NCBI GenBank assembly: GCA_037783545.1
Contig: JBBELK010000560.1
Coordinates: forward strand, 186,001-250,000
Source of the DNA: Henricia sp. BOLD:AAB3569
Lineage: Eukaryota > Echinodermata > Asteroidea > Spinulosida > Echinasteridae
Length of the DNA stretch: 64,000 nucleotides
Direction: 5' to 3'
The translations under genes and the position numbers were made by a program. Numbering within the stretch: the first letter of the stretch is position 1; each line of letters begins with the position of its first letter. Below, in pieces: positions 21,487-31,523 of this stretch. Below the pieces are notes generated by a model that saw only the letters and a list, made by a program, of their open reading frames with translations, ran no database searches and was not told where the DNA came from.

Positions 21487-21993
21487 TTAAGTGACATAGT
21501 CAGCGAAACGGGATGGGCGCTTAACGATTCGACCGGATCTGGTTTTCAGTTGTGCATGAGTTTCATTGTTCTGAGTTTCTTGTCCGTTCACGCGTTGTTC
21601 TGTCTCCAGTGGCTGTTCTGTATCTTCGTCGCTATGGGCTTTGATAGGAGTGAATATCTCCTTGCTGACTCGGAGGTCACGACGATTGCGTCTGTATGTT
21701 CTTCCTATCTGTGTAGTCACTTCATATGATCGCGGTTCTTCCCTTTGTTTACTGACAGTTGCTTTTTTCCACTCCTCGTTTACTCCAGTTGGCTTGATCC
21801 TGACTGTGTCACCGACCCGAAGAGGAGGCAAGTCTTTTGCTCCCTTGTCATAGTAGTGTGCTTGTCGTTTCTTGTTGGCTGATAATTGTTGTGGAACTTT
21901 GGCAACGATCTTTGGCTGTAGGAGCTTATTAGTTGATGGCAGTAGAGTCTTGGTGCGACGGTTCATAAGACGCTGAACCGGACTGCTTGTCAT
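21487..21993 (-). CDS. Gypsy integrase C-terminal frame (after frameshift)
   Basis: 168 residues beginning TSSPVQRLMNRRTKT, the post-core segment of Gypsy integrases, then LRVGDTVRIKP and the EEPRSYEVTTQIGRTYRRN strands of the C-terminal module, and a tail ending RIVKRPSRFADYVT. It overlaps the main frame by four bases. In a functional copy it would be continuous with the upstream integrase: the sense moves between frames within a pyrimidine-rich stretch at about 22015-22035. That could be a one-base indel in this copy or a sequencing error; programmed shifting at this place would be atypical. Confidence 0.85.
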   Translation of the reverse strand: MTSSPVQRLMNRRTKTLLPSTNKLLQPKIVAKVPQQLSANKKRQAHYYDKGAKDLPPLRVGDTVRIKPTGVNEEWKKATVSKQREEPRSYEVTTQIGRTYRRNRRDLRVSKEIFTPIKAHSDEDTEQPLETEQRVNGQETQNNETHAQLKTRSGRIVKRPSRFADYVT

Positions 21994-24900
21994 TGCTTGG
22001 GTTGGTGTGTTCCGGAAGTCGAGGAGAGGAGGTACGGGTCTTTCTTGGCTTTCTTTGCTTTCTTTAACAGCGTTTTGGCCATTTTCACTGCTTGTTCCAC
22101 CTTTCCATTACTCTGCGGGTAGTGGGGTGATGAGGTTTTATGTGTGAACTCCCAGGTTTTGGCAAAGACCTGGAACTCTCCTGCTGAGAATTGTGGCCCA
22201 TTGTCAGTTATGAGGATGTCTGGAATCCCATGTCGAGCGAAGTTGGCTTTTAGCTTTCTTATGACTGTCTTTGCAGTGGTGTCCTCCAGGTAGTCTATTT
22301 CCCAGTAGTTAGAATAATAATCTACTGTGATCAAGTAGTGGTTCTGACCATGTACACACAGATCAGCTCCAACTCTAGCCCACGGTCGGCTTGGAATTTG
22401 ATGAGGATGCAGTGTTTCTTTCTGCTGCTGGTTTCCGACTGATCTGCAGACGTCACATTTCTGGACGTAGTCTTTGATTTCAGCTGTGATACCCGGCCAG
22501 TACAGGCATTCACGTGCTCGTCGGAGACATCCATCAACTCCGAGATGTGACGAATGGATGCGTTGTAGCATATCCCTGCGAAGGGACTTTGGGACGATTA
22601 CTCTCTCCCCTTTGAAGAGGAGGTTGTCTTGTAAGCTCAGCTCATCCCGCATGTCATAGTACGGGGTTAGCTGATGTGGAGTATCTGATTTTGTTGCAGG
22701 CCAACCCTTCATAATGGCTTCCTTCAGCAGTTGCATAGTGGCATCTTCTGCTGTGCTTTGCTGTAGCGCTTGTAGACTTTGTTCTGTGATTGGCAAGTGT
22801 GTTATCATGTTTACACTTTCTAGGTTCTGCTGAAATCTGTCTTGAGACCTCTCTGGCAAGTAGGCTCTACTCAGCGTATCAGCCAAGTACAGCTCTTTTC
22901 CTCGATGGTATGAGACTTTCACTTCATAGCTTTGCAGTCTCATCAGCATTCTCTGCAGTCGTTTGGGTGCGCGATGGAGTGGCTTGAGGACAATTGTTTC
23001 AAGGGGCTTATGGTCTGTTTGGACTCCTACTTGGCGACCATAAGTGTACTGATGGAATCGCTCAAGACCAAAGATGACTGCAAGAAGCTCTTTCTCTATT
23101 TGAGCATATCTTGTCTCTGTGTCTGTAAGGGCCCTGCTCGCATAGGCTACTGGTTGGCCGTTCTGCATCAATGCGGCCCCTAATCCAGCTTGCGATGCAT
23201 CTGCTTGCAAGGTTAATCCTTCTTTTGGATTGTAGTACTTCAGTACTGGTGCTGTTGTTATTAATTTCTTGAAGTCATCTACAGCTTTGTCGTGATTCTC
23301 CAGCCAACACCAGTCTGCATCTTGCTGTGTTAGCTTTCTCAGCGGCTCACAGATAGCGCTTAGTTGCGGGAGGAATTTGCTCAGATAAGTGACAAATCCA
23401 ATGAACCGTTGTAGTTCTTTCTTGTTCGTCGGTGTCGGCATTTGTTCTACGGCCCTTACTTTATCAGGGTCAGGTTTCAGACCTTCTGCCGTGATCAAGT
23501 GTCCCATGTATGGAACTTGATCCATCTTCAGCTTTAGCTTTGCTTTGTTCAGCTTCAGGTTGTGTTGACGGCATCTTTGCAGCAGCGATTGCAGTTTCAT
23601 GTCATGATCAGCTACTGCGTCGGCGACTGTATCGCCTTTACCATAGACCAGTATGTCGTCAGCTATGGTAACGACTCCTGCCAGACCCTCAATTACTTGG
23701 TCTTGTCTACGCTGAAACTCTTCTGGTGCTGTGCTAATACCGAATGGCATTCTCAACCAACGGTACCTACCAAATGGTGTATTAAATGTCGTCAAATACG
23801 AGCTTTCCTCATCTAGCTCCACGTGCCAGAATCCATTCTTTGCATCTAGCACCGAGAACACTTTTGCATTGTTCAAGTCTGGGAGAATGTCCTCAATTGA
23901 CTTCATTGGGTAGTGACTTCTCTTTAACCCTTTATTGAGATCTTGTGGATCTAGACATATCCGCAGTTTTCCTGGTTTGTCTACACAGACAAGGCTCGAT
24001 ACCCATGGTGTAGGTCCGTCAACAGGCTTGATTATCTCTTCTTTGATCAGCCTTTCTAGTTCCCCTTTTAGCTTATGCTTTATTGCCACTGGTACTCGTC
24101 TCGGCGGGTGTACAACTGGCATGACATTTAGGTCAACGTCTAGGTGGTAAGTACCTTTCAGATGTCCTGTCCCTTTAAAGACATCTGCATACTCATTGAT
24201 CAGCTTTTCTGCTGACTTCATTTTCTGTGCTTGTGGAGTGACATGTGCAATATTTTCATGCTTAACTGCTATCAGGCCCATTTGCTGTGCTGCTCTGCTC
24301 CCGAGTATGGGCATCACTCCGGTTTCCTCGATCACTACAAAGTCCACTTTGTATTTCTTTTGATTCTTCAAGTTCACTACTTTCAGCTTACATCGGCCTA
24401 GTGGCTTCATTGTTGACTTATTGTACATTGACAAAATCTGGTTTGTTTGCTCCAGCTGCACATCTCCAATCAACTGTTTGGGGATTACATTGCATGTTGC
24501 TCCAGAGTCCACTTTTAGCAAAACTGACTTTCCCTCGATCAGCATTTTGGCCTGTATTATGTCCGCTTTCGATTTTCCCACTGTGTGGACTTGCTCTGTC
24601 GGCGAGATTAGCTCTAATGTCATCAGCTCTTCATAGTATGAATCATCGGAGCTGTAATCACTCTCAACAGCATGCACTTTTGTGGTCTTTGTGCGACACT
24701 GCTTGGCAAAATGATTTTTCTTATGGCATTTCGCACACTCTTTCCCGAACGCTGGACATCTCTCTTTAATTAGCTCATGTTCATAACCACAAAACTTGCA
24801 TTTTCGGATTTGTGGCTTAGTGTTTTTCTTTCTTGCGGAATTGCCTGCTGCTTTTCTGTGTTTGAAGGCATGTACTTCACTATCCACTCCTGGCTCTTCC

Positions 24901-25424
24901 AATGTTTTTATTCTCTCTTTCGAGAGCTCCGTTGCTCGGCTTATGCTCATGCATTTCTCTAGATCTAGATTGCCTTCTCTTAAAAGCCTTTCACGTAATG
25001 TGGAGTCCTTGATACCACAGATTATCCGATCTCGCAGCAACGAATCACGAAGTGTGCCAAAATTGCAGCTTTCGGCGAGAAGTTTGAGCTCTGTCACATA
25101 TTTCTCTATTGGTTCTCCGCTTTCCTGGTTTCGTGTAAAGAATTTATATCTCTCTACTGTCTCATTTTTCTTTGGGTCACAATGTGCATCAAAGGCCTGT
25201 ACAACTTCATCAAGCGTTGACTCACTTGTCAGCCCTAGTGCCTTATACACTTCTCTGCCCTTCGTACCCACAAGATACTGGAACATTTTCACTTTCACTG
25301 GTTCTTCTTTGTTTGCCATAGCAAGTTCCATGTATAACTTAAGTTCTTCCTTCCATCTTTTCCATGTACGTGGAAGGTCTCTGACATCTATGTCAAGATT
25401 GGCAGGCGGTCTGATTCTTTCCAT
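21990..25424 (-). CDS. Ty3/Gypsy Gag-Pol polyprotein (Mag-like)
   Basis: 1144 residues from ATG at 25424. Gag-like helical region ~1-200; CCHC-type knuckles ~208-243, the second classical (CAKCHKKNHFAKQC); aspartic protease with VDSGATCNVIP at ~305; RT ~430-620 with RICLDPQDLN, RMPFGISTAPEEFQ and catalytic ADD in TIADDILVYG at ~587; RNase H with LQADASQAGLGAAL, EKELLAVIFGLERF and QTDHKPLE; integrase HHCC finger (HSSHLGV...CDVCR) and core D-D-E (GADLCVHG, ITDNGPQFS, SPHYPQSNGKVEQA). Gag and Pol share one frame, and the ADD box plus gene order resemble the Mag/SURL group. All catalytic residues I can check are present; the only lesion is the frameshift near 22020. Confidence 0.95.
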   Translation of the reverse strand: MERIRPPANLDIDVRDLPRTWKRWKEELKLYMELAMANKEEPVKVKMFQYLVGTKGREVYKALGLTSESTLDEVVQAFDAHCDPKKNETVERYKFFTRNQESGEPIEKYVTELKLLAESCNFGTLRDSLLRDRIICGIKDSTLRERLLREGNLDLEKCMSISRATELSKERIKTLEEPGVDSEVHAFKHRKAAGNSARKKNTKPQIRKCKFCGYEHELIKERCPAFGKECAKCHKKNHFAKQCRTKTTKVHAVESDYSSDDSYYEELMTLELISPTEQVHTVGKSKADIIQAKMLIEGKSVLLKVDSGATCNVIPKQLIGDVQLEQTNQILSMYNKSTMKPLGRCKLKVVNLKNQKKYKVDFVVIEETGVMPILGSRAAQQMGLIAVKHENIAHVTPQAQKMKSAEKLINEYADVFKGTGHLKGTYHLDVDLNVMPVVHPPRRVPVAIKHKLKGELERLIKEEIIKPVDGPTPWVSSLVCVDKPGKLRICLDPQDLNKGLKRSHYPMKSIEDILPDLNNAKVFSVLDAKNGFWHVELDEESSYLTTFNTPFGRYRWLRMPFGISTAPEEFQRRQDQVIEGLAGVVTIADDILVYGKGDTVADAVADHDMKLQSLLQRCRQHNLKLNKAKLKLKMDQVPYMGHLITAEGLKPDPDKVRAVEQMPTPTNKKELQRFIGFVTYLSKFLPQLSAICEPLRKLTQQDADWCWLENHDKAVDDFKKLITTAPVLKYYNPKEGLTLQADASQAGLGAALMQNGQPVAYASRALTDTETRYAQIEKELLAVIFGLERFHQYTYGRQVGVQTDHKPLETIVLKPLHRAPKRLQRMLMRLQSYEVKVSYHRGKELYLADTLSRAYLPERSQDRFQQNLESVNMITHLPITEQSLQALQQSTAEDATMQLLKEAIMKGWPATKSDTPHQLTPYYDMRDELSLQDNLLFKGERVIVPKSLRRDMLQRIHSSHLGVDGCLRRARECLYWPGITAEIKDYVQKCDVCRSVGNQQQKETLHPHQIPSRPWARVGADLCVHGQNHYLITVDYYSNYWEIDYLEDTTAKTVIRKLKANFARHGIPDILITDNGPQFSAGEFQVFAKTWEFTHKTSSPHYPQSNGKVEQAVKMAKTLLKKAKKAKKDPYLLSSTSGTHQPKQ

Positions 25425-25875
25425 GTTTGTTCTTTGCTTCTATTCTCTTTTTTTATTTCTTTTAATCGTGCAGAATTGTGTGTTCAAGATCAGAAATGCC
25501 CAGGTACCTACTCCCACAACCAGACAAAAAAATATAAATCATGGGAGGGGTTAGACGCAACCCATCCCCCAGGTCATTAACCAAACTTAAACACAAAATA
25601 ATCTGTTCTATCTTCAGTTCTTGACAAATCAGCAGTTTTGTTGTCAGCACAATTTCTGACAGTTGGTCCTTTCTTTAGACTTGTAGCACAATATCTACAG
25701 CCTTATTATCCGCCTGTAGTCACACTTTACCCAGCACAATATCTGAGCTACGTGAGATGTACGTTTAACTCGATGGCCTGTACACACAACCCAAATTCCT
25801 TCTCTTTGCAATCACTGTTTGGCTGTTTTTTCTCATCTTTTCAACCGGATTATGTCACTTGGTGTGCTCCACTTC

Positions 25876-25893
25876 ATTTCACTTCTGACACCA
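25876..25893 (-). promoter_or_regulatory. Primer-binding site
   Basis: Immediately inside the 5' LTR the minus strand reads TGGTGTCAGAAGTG, starting with the TGG that pairs with the CCA end of a tRNA. I do not assign the tRNA. Confidence 0.85.
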
Positions 25894-26086
25894 TGTAATT
25901 GTCTTTAGGTCATATACTATTAAAGACTCAAACAGACTCAATTGTTGGGCTTGTATCGTGTATTCTACAACTCAGTGCCATGTCATCTATCAACAACCTC
26001 ATGCAGTGTCATATTCCTAGACTGCATGCATTACAGTGAGGTCAGCAGAGGGCGCTATATAAAGAGACCGTTAGACTCTTGTTACA
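25894..26086 (-). repeat. 5' LTR (193 bp)
   Basis: Upstream LTR of the minus-strand element; see the 3' LTR. Flanked outside by CAGGC. Confidence 0.95.
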
Positions 26087-26091
26087 CAGGC

Positions 26092-26920
26092 GCACGATCG
26101 TTCCGATTAAAATTTTGTTTCAGACAGGCGTCGGTATGCGAGCCGCGCGCACACTTAAGATCGACGTCTGAAACCAAGTCGCTGTTCAGTCGTTCGATCT
26201 TTCGACTTCTGGCGAACCAAGTCGCTCCAAATTGTTTCATACGTCGAACTTAATTCAAATTTCTGGGATAATTTAGTTCAGCGCGACTGTAAGGTGCAGG
26301 ATTTCCCGGTGAAACCGACTGCCTAAGGGAAAAACTACCGTTCTACCGTTCACCATGCATTAAAGGCAGTATATATCATTGGTAATTCGAAAATCAGAAA
26401 TGTTCACAGATTTACGCCTAACTTACACAATATAAACATGATGACCGTAGAAAACTTCCCCTGAAATGATTTGGTCTGAAGTGTTATAGTCTTTGAGAAA
26501 TGAGCAAAAGAAATAGTTTTTGTCTCATGAGACAAAAAGCCGTTTTTTAAAAACATTTCGTTGAATGCTGCCCTCACACGACCGATAATAGCGATAAGGT
26601 CAAGTCTGGTAACCAATGCGCATTGGTATTCCTTTGTACACAGACTAGGCAGATAGACTTCACAACATGACAACGGTTAGGCTGTGAGCATAGAGTGAGC
26701 ATACCGGTTTGTTTTGCTAGAATTGTTGGCAAAATAATCATCGTGGCTGGTTATTTCCCTCAAGGACCTGCGTAGGGGTTATGCCTGACAAGGTTTGGGT
26801 GAGTTTTAGGGGGAATTAGTGTGTCACGGTGAGAAAATGACACATGATTTGTTTTGTCCTGTTTTTGTGATGGCGTGCGCGTGTTCATGACTCATGTTCT
26901 TAATGCTTCTCAGCTCGCGC
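26092..26920. other. Intergenic; no gene recognised
   Basis: AAAGGCAGTATATATCATTGGTAA at about 26363 resembles one end of dispersed repeat D2 (28782, 33400, 34355). Nothing else is supported. Confidence 0.4.
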
Positions 26921-26924
26921 TCGG

Positions 26925-27300
26925 GGGTCAGACAAGTCGACCGTTGAGACAACTCGACTCGAGACAAGTCGACCGTTGAGACAACTCGACCGTTGAGACA
27001 ACTCGACCGTATGTGCGATAAATAGAAAGACAAGTCGACCGTTGAGACAAGTCGACCGTTGAGACAAGTTAAAGGGGAGAGGTGATGGTGCTTACCCATT
27101 CAGTGACACGGCCGTTCTGGTCGACATGTTTTTATTGTTTGAAAATAAAATGTTATTTTAATTTCAAAATTGAAGTGTGTCCGCTGAGTTGTCTCAGCGG
27201 TCGAGATGTCTTAACGGTCGAGATGTCTCAACGGTCGAGTTGTCTCAACGGTCGACTTGTCTCAAGTCGAGTTGTCTCAACGATCGACTTGTCTGACATC
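26925..27300. repeat. Foldback of 18-bp GTCGACCGTTGAGACAA units
   Basis: The left half (26925-27072) has about seven copies of GTCGACCGTTGAGACAA(C/G)T in one orientation. The right half (27183-27295) has about six copies in reverse complement (TTGTCTCAACGGTCGA). A ~110-bp unique segment separates them. CTCAGCTC-like sequence lies at both outer edges. GTCGAC is itself palindromic. Confidence 0.85.
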
Positions 27301-27412
27301 CCTCAGCTCTACTGGTGAAAAGACCACATCCCAATTCAAAAAGATAAAGAAAGAGCTGAGATTATCTTAGCTAGTCTCCACTTATATTGAAAGGTTTACA
27401 GTCAACTGGACT

Positions 27413-27900
27413 GTTTGCCTGCCAACTCGACCGTCGTACCAACTCGACTTCACAGTCGAGTCGGTATTTTGTTAGTTTATGCCACAACTCGAATTTAAGG
27501 AAAATAACTATTGGAATCGATAGCTTTGACAATTTTAGAATAAGTTGCATTTCCGTCGCAAAAGCTTAGTTTTAGAGAAAAATCACGGAAAAAAATATTG
27601 CATATGATTGCACGCAAAGCGGCCGGCCATAAACCAAACAGATCATCACGCGCACGCCCTATTTCTTTACACACTGCTCGGCCGGCAGCAGTTTCACACA
27701 CTTTTGTATGGAGGCGGGCGTGACAAAAACACAGAATTTTCATGGAAACGCAACATTTGCGACGGAAATGCCAATGGAAAAGGTATTTTAAAATCGTCCA
27801 AGTTATCGATTCCAATAATTATTTTCCTTAAATTCGAGTTGTGGCATAAACTAAAAAAATACCGTCGAGTCATGAACTCGACCGTTTGCCAACTGGAGCG
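27413..27900. mobile_element. ~490-bp foldback element with ~150-bp inverted arms
   Basis: 27425-27565 (including TAGTTTATGCCACAACTCGA and TTGGAATCGATA) matches the reverse complement of about 27755-27895, where the same phrases occur. Ends are rich in AACTCGACCGT, the motif of the adjacent 18-bp foldback. The interior has no transposase frame. Confidence 0.8.
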
Positions 27901-27904
27901 TTGA

Positions 27905-28635
27905 TAAGAATTTAGTACCGGCAAAAGTGGCACTAAAACTCTTGCCAAAAGTCTGAATGTCCCGACAAAATGTCCCGGTAAATTCCTGACAAAGGTCGCT
28001 GCAAGTTGTCCCCGGTACGATTTGTCCTGTTTCCTGCGAATTCCACATTGGCAGGGGGCTTTCCAAGGCTGCGGAACTCTGTCTTCCGCATCATGGGTGA
28101 ACATTTATATTTTCTACCGGAAATAGTAGCCTTGAATAGCCCTCATGCGCCAAAATATGAAGCACCCGAATCTTGAGTTTGCCTTGCGACATTGTATGCT
28201 TCTAATCTATCAGTTATATCGCCCTATATCATGATGCAGTGATTTAGTGTGTGTACAGGTACAAGGTACAGTGTTGGAGGTCTTGTTAAACAAATATGCA
28301 TGTAGTATTACAAACCAGTACTTTTGTTTCATGTATTTTGTTGTCTTACCCAAGGCATAAAGTAATGAAATTAACGGCAAATAAAATACATTTTGATCTT
28401 GTTGCTGAACTTCCATATTTAGCCCTGGCAAGGAGGAAGTTAAGCCACACGTCTGAGGCATTTAAATTTGGCTGTTGAAAAATGGAACTGTCATATTGTA
28501 AAAATAACATTGTGACTGGTTTGTGACTGTGGCTCTAACCTCCAAATCGATGTCTTTCTGAAAAACATGGGACAAGGCAAAGTTGGAATCTTGCATGGTT
28601 TAACTTTTTGCTAACATGTTTTACTGTGCATTTAG
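27905..28635. other. No gene recognised upstream of candidate exons
   Basis: No promoter, start codon context or exon is supported. A first exon of the downstream candidate gene may lie here or further upstream. Confidence 0.4.
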
Positions 28636-29935
28636 GAGTTCTTCACCAAGCATTCCAGGACCAAGTTCATCTGCAGGACTAAAATTTGCCACATCCACCC
28701 CTGCACATCTATCCGGTGTAGCTCCCAGGTAAGACTATGAGTTGAAGAAAATCAGATAATGCCTTTTCTCAGTAAACACTTAAAGGCGGTATACATGATT
28801 GGTAAACCATTACAAATAGTTTTATCCCTCTGTGTCGTTATTAGATATTCATGATAAAAACCAACCTAAGCAAAAATAAGCTCTGTACTTCGTCTAACTT
28901 TTAAGAAAACTGTCAAATAAGGGTTAACCGTCCCCAAAACCACTTCGCCCTGAACTACATGTACTTCATCCTAAACCACGGCCTGCACTCCTGATTGCCT
29001 GTGCACAAAGTTGTTTTGGGGCGGACATAAGGAAAACAGATTAAGAATCATTGGTTATTTTCTAACAAGTCTACATGTTCACATTGCACTATGCACCTTT
29101 TTGGTTGGTGTATGCATAATTTAAATTAATTGAGTGGGATTGTGCTACAGTGATTGAAACACATAGCTGACAACAGTTCATTACAAATTTATGGGTTTTT
29201 TCTTTGTAGTCCCATGATAGGTGTATCGCCTTTGAGAGCCAACAACATGGAGGAGAAATGGCCCACTCTACTGACAGGTATTGTCTTGTCTGTATTGTAT
29301 CATGTTTATTCCAGTTTTGCTTATGGGGGCATGTACATGTAGTTTGTATGTGGGTATGTTCCATATTCGCTGAATTGGGCATGAGCACGTGCCAAGCTAA
29401 GAAGGGTTTAAAACTGTCCAGTCTTTGTCTAAAAATAACTGTCTGATGTATATTTGTGTTTCGTAGGCTTTTATCGAGCACTTGGACCTCTAACTATATT
29501 TGAGAAAATTATATGAGGTATATGCTTCAGCCAAGCTCTCTCGTTCTTTTACCATTTGCCAGAGCTGAGTATTTACAAATAGATTGTCCTCTTACAGCTC
29601 AGGGGTGTCTGGAGTGGAACCCTTCCGAGAAAAAAAGACATCTGCCAGGTATGTAACTCAAAGGGCAAACTGTATTTAGGGTTGTTATAAAGAGTAGAAT
29701 GCATGTGCTATGCATTTCATTCCAAGTCAGTGAACACATTGCAAAATTTGTCAGAGACACATCAGTCATTAGTGAATGCCGCCAAAAAATACAGGAATGT
29801 ATGAGTGAATTTACCCCACATCCACTTTGCACCATTGCTAATATGCCCATCACTTCTTCATCCCATCATCACTTTGCCACCCTGCAGAAACAAAATCTGC
29901 AATCGGGCCCTTACAAAGGCCAATTTAATCAGGAT
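28636..29935 (+). pseudogene. Candidate host-gene exons 1-5 (phase-consistent, one in-frame stop)
   Basis: Five segments have AG/GT borders: 28636-28728, 29210-29277, 29467-29517, 29598-29648 and 29727-29935. Donors read GTAAGA, GTATTG, GTATAT, GTATGT and GTAAGG. Reading phases match across all four junctions. The product begins S/P-rich (SSSPSIPGPSSSAG), continues MEEKWPTLLTGFYRALG, then NPSEKKRHLP and SEHIAKFVRDTSVISECRQK. The 29467-29517 segment ends in TGA (29514-29516), which would truncate the protein unless that exon is skipped (51 bp, phase-neutral). I recognise no domain. The consistent phases are the main support; the stop suggests a poison exon or decay. Confidence 0.45.
28782..28925 (+). 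repeat. Dispersed repeat D2, copy 1 (intronic)
   Basis: AAAGGCGGTATACATGATTGG ... ACTTCGTCTAACTTTTAAGA is found in reverse complement at about 33400-33525 and 34355-34500, where CTCAAAAGTT and TGTATACTGCCTTTA mark the two ends. Confidence 0.65.
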
Positions 29936-29953
29936 GTAAGGTACTTGCAATCC

Positions 29954-30080
29954 TTAACCCCGAGATGCCCGGGGGCCACTACTGTTTTTTCGCCCCGGGT
30001 TAAGACAAAATAAGACCGTTACGCCGGGGTTGGTTAACCCTGCCAGTGACCAGGATTAAGGAGGGCAATCTCGGGGTTAA
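29954..30080. mobile_element. 127-bp MITE with 13-bp inverted ends
   Basis: TTAACCCCGAGAT at 29954-29966 is mirrored by ATCTCGGGGTTAA at 30068-30080. Interior includes CCCGGG and CCGGGGTT phrases. It lies in the intron between candidate exons 5 and 6; no coding. Confidence 0.7.
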
Positions 30081-30575
30081 CAGCCAAAACCCCAGGGTTA
30101 GCATTGTAGAGGGAAACCAGGGGTAACATGTAAGGGTTCACAGGCAATCTCTGGGTTAGCGCGTGCTGCGCTGGCGTACATCATATAGTTACGCACGTGA
30201 ATATTTTTGCTCTCCCAACAAAGGAATGGCTTCTAAAGCACCGCAAAGCTAAATTTATAACGAAAAACAAATTTTTTGAATGAAGAAGAAAAGCTCTTCA
30301 TCCAGGCTTGGTCGATAGACAAGTTCAGTAACAACTCGATGGGACTACTTGAAAATCCGAATTCAAGATGTATCATGCAGATTTTTGTTCCTCCAATTTG
30401 TATACAGATACGAAAATGGTTTTTGCACCCCTATGGGGTGTGTGCCCGCGCCTGCGCTAACCCACGGCAAGCTTATATGTGTATACCGTACACGTAATAC
30501 AAACAGACTGTTCAAAACAGTCTCAAGGATCACCTGCTACGAGGGTTAATAAGTGAATTTTCCCGTACCTTTCAG

Positions 30576-30784
30576 GAGAAATGGAGGGGCCTACTCCACC
30601 ATGTGTGTGGAAAACATGAATGGGCATTGGGTGGGTCTGTTGGGTTAGGTCAGTGTGAGCATGAGCCACTGGAAAAGCCCCGGGAAGACTACCTGACACC
30701 AGGAGAAGCTCCCCATTCAGCACTGATGTCTATCACCATGGACAAGCGGTTCTTGAACAACATGGAGTACTATGTCAATTTCCG
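30576..30784 (+). CDS. Candidate exon 6: conserved metazoan domain of unknown function
   Basis: An acceptor (CCTTTCAG) precedes GAGAAATGG and a donor GTATGA follows TTCCG. The 209-bp exon is fully open: EKWRGLLHHVCGKHEWALGG, then CEHEPL, then LTPGEAPHSALMSITMDKRF ending YYVNF. The pattern EKW-x-LLHH-(10)-W, C-x-H, a P-x-H-x-AL segment and a K-x-LLN-like segment matches, from memory, a family common in fish and cnidarian proteomes without known function. It is in phase 0 with exon 5 (ends QFNQD). It leaves two bases, so a following exon is required; I could not find it before 44.5 kb. Confidence 0.65.
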
Positions 30785-30883
30785 GTATGATGCCTATTTT
30801 GTTTGCGCAACTTTTCTGCATCTTTCTTACAGCATAATATATAATTTTCATAATGCAACATAACTCTTCTAATGCAAACTGGC

Positions 30884-31112
30884 CACTAATTGATCACGTT
30901 CACAGATGCCATCTTCGTAGGAAAAATGCTACTGCGTATTAAACGCCATCAAGAACGCGCACGCACACCCTTAAAATTGTTCCAAACATGCGTGCGTGTT
31001 GCTCGAAATTTGTTCAAAACACGGCGCAACCGAAGAGCGTTACCAAAAATTACGCTGAAAATCCTGATGCCATGACATCTTGTAGGAAGTGATGTCATTT
31101 GAACGTGATCAA
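30884..31112. mobile_element. ~230-bp MITE, inverted ends TTGATCACGTTCA
   Basis: AATTGATCACGTTCA near 30887 is mirrored by TGAACGTGATCAATT at 31098-31112. A related copy in opposite orientation begins at 49315 with the shared phrases CACTTCCTACAA, GGTTGCGCCGT-like and AAATTTCGAGCAACACGC. Confidence 0.75.
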
Positions 31113-31138
31113 TTGCAAACTTCATATCGATGGAACAC

Positions 31139-31273
31139 TGATAATACGAGGTCCTTGGAAATAATCTTGTATTATAAGTCTTGAAAACAAAAGACTTTGG
31201 ACTTAAACTTTTGCTTGTTATAGGCATTACTTTGTATTAACAGTGCTCTAATTATCAGTGTTTGACTGTATAA
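31139..31273. mobile_element. Short MITE, family copy 1
   Basis: Ends AACACTGATAATAC (left) and ATTATCAGTGTTTGACTGTAT (right). The interior AAGTCTTGAAAACAAAAGAC and GGCATTACTTTGTATTAACAGTGCTCT is shared with 32392-32563. TA-rich flanks and CAGT-type ends suggest a pogo/Tigger-like MITE. Confidence 0.65.
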
Positions 31274-31317
31274 TCTCTTTTCCTTTACACAATAACAGTA
31301 CATGAACATATGCTTAC

Positions 31318-31523
31318 AAAATCTTTGCTGTGCATCTTCGCCTCATGGAGCCAATGACACGCGCATGAAAGTCTTGTGGGATGTCATTCCACACCTAGAC
31401 GAGATCTCTACCAAGCTGTTGCAGGTTTGTTGGCTGCTGAGGAAATTGACATAATCGGCGCTCCATCTCATCCCAAACATGCGTAATGGCCTGATGACGG
31501 TCAGCTAAGGACAGACGCGGCAT
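31318..31523 (-). pseudogene. Internally deleted Tc1/mariner-like transposase remnant
   Basis: The minus-strand frame from ATG at 31523 starts MPRLSLADRHQAI, like a Tc1-type N-terminus, then jumps directly to THVWDEMERRL, the region around the third catalytic acidic residue (HLWDE-type), and continues through QQPTNLQQLGRDLV and IPQDFHARVIGSMRRRC, the normal C-terminus. An in-frame TAG splits the last part (about 31396). The DNA-binding domain and the first two catalytic Asp are missing, so a large internal deletion made a non-autonomous derivative. No inverted terminal repeats located. Confidence 0.75.

Larger units (their letters stand above)
20959..26086 (-). mobile_element. Near-intact Ty3/Gypsy LTR retrotransposon, 5128 bp
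   Basis: Two 193-bp direct repeats (20959-21151 and 25894-26086), each starting TGTAA and ending TTACA, flank a minus-strand coding region. I see one difference between them (T at about 21004, C at the matching place in the other). A perfect 5-bp target duplication CAGGC lies at 20954-20958 and 26087-26091. Primer-binding site and polypurine tract are in place. One long Gag-Pol frame plus a short frame covering the integrase end are present; no env-like ORF. LTR identity implies recent insertion. Confidence 0.97.

Noticed and set aside
20959-26086. Endogenous retrovirus with envelope
   Set aside because: No env-like ORF with signal peptide or transmembrane segment between integrase and the 3' LTR.
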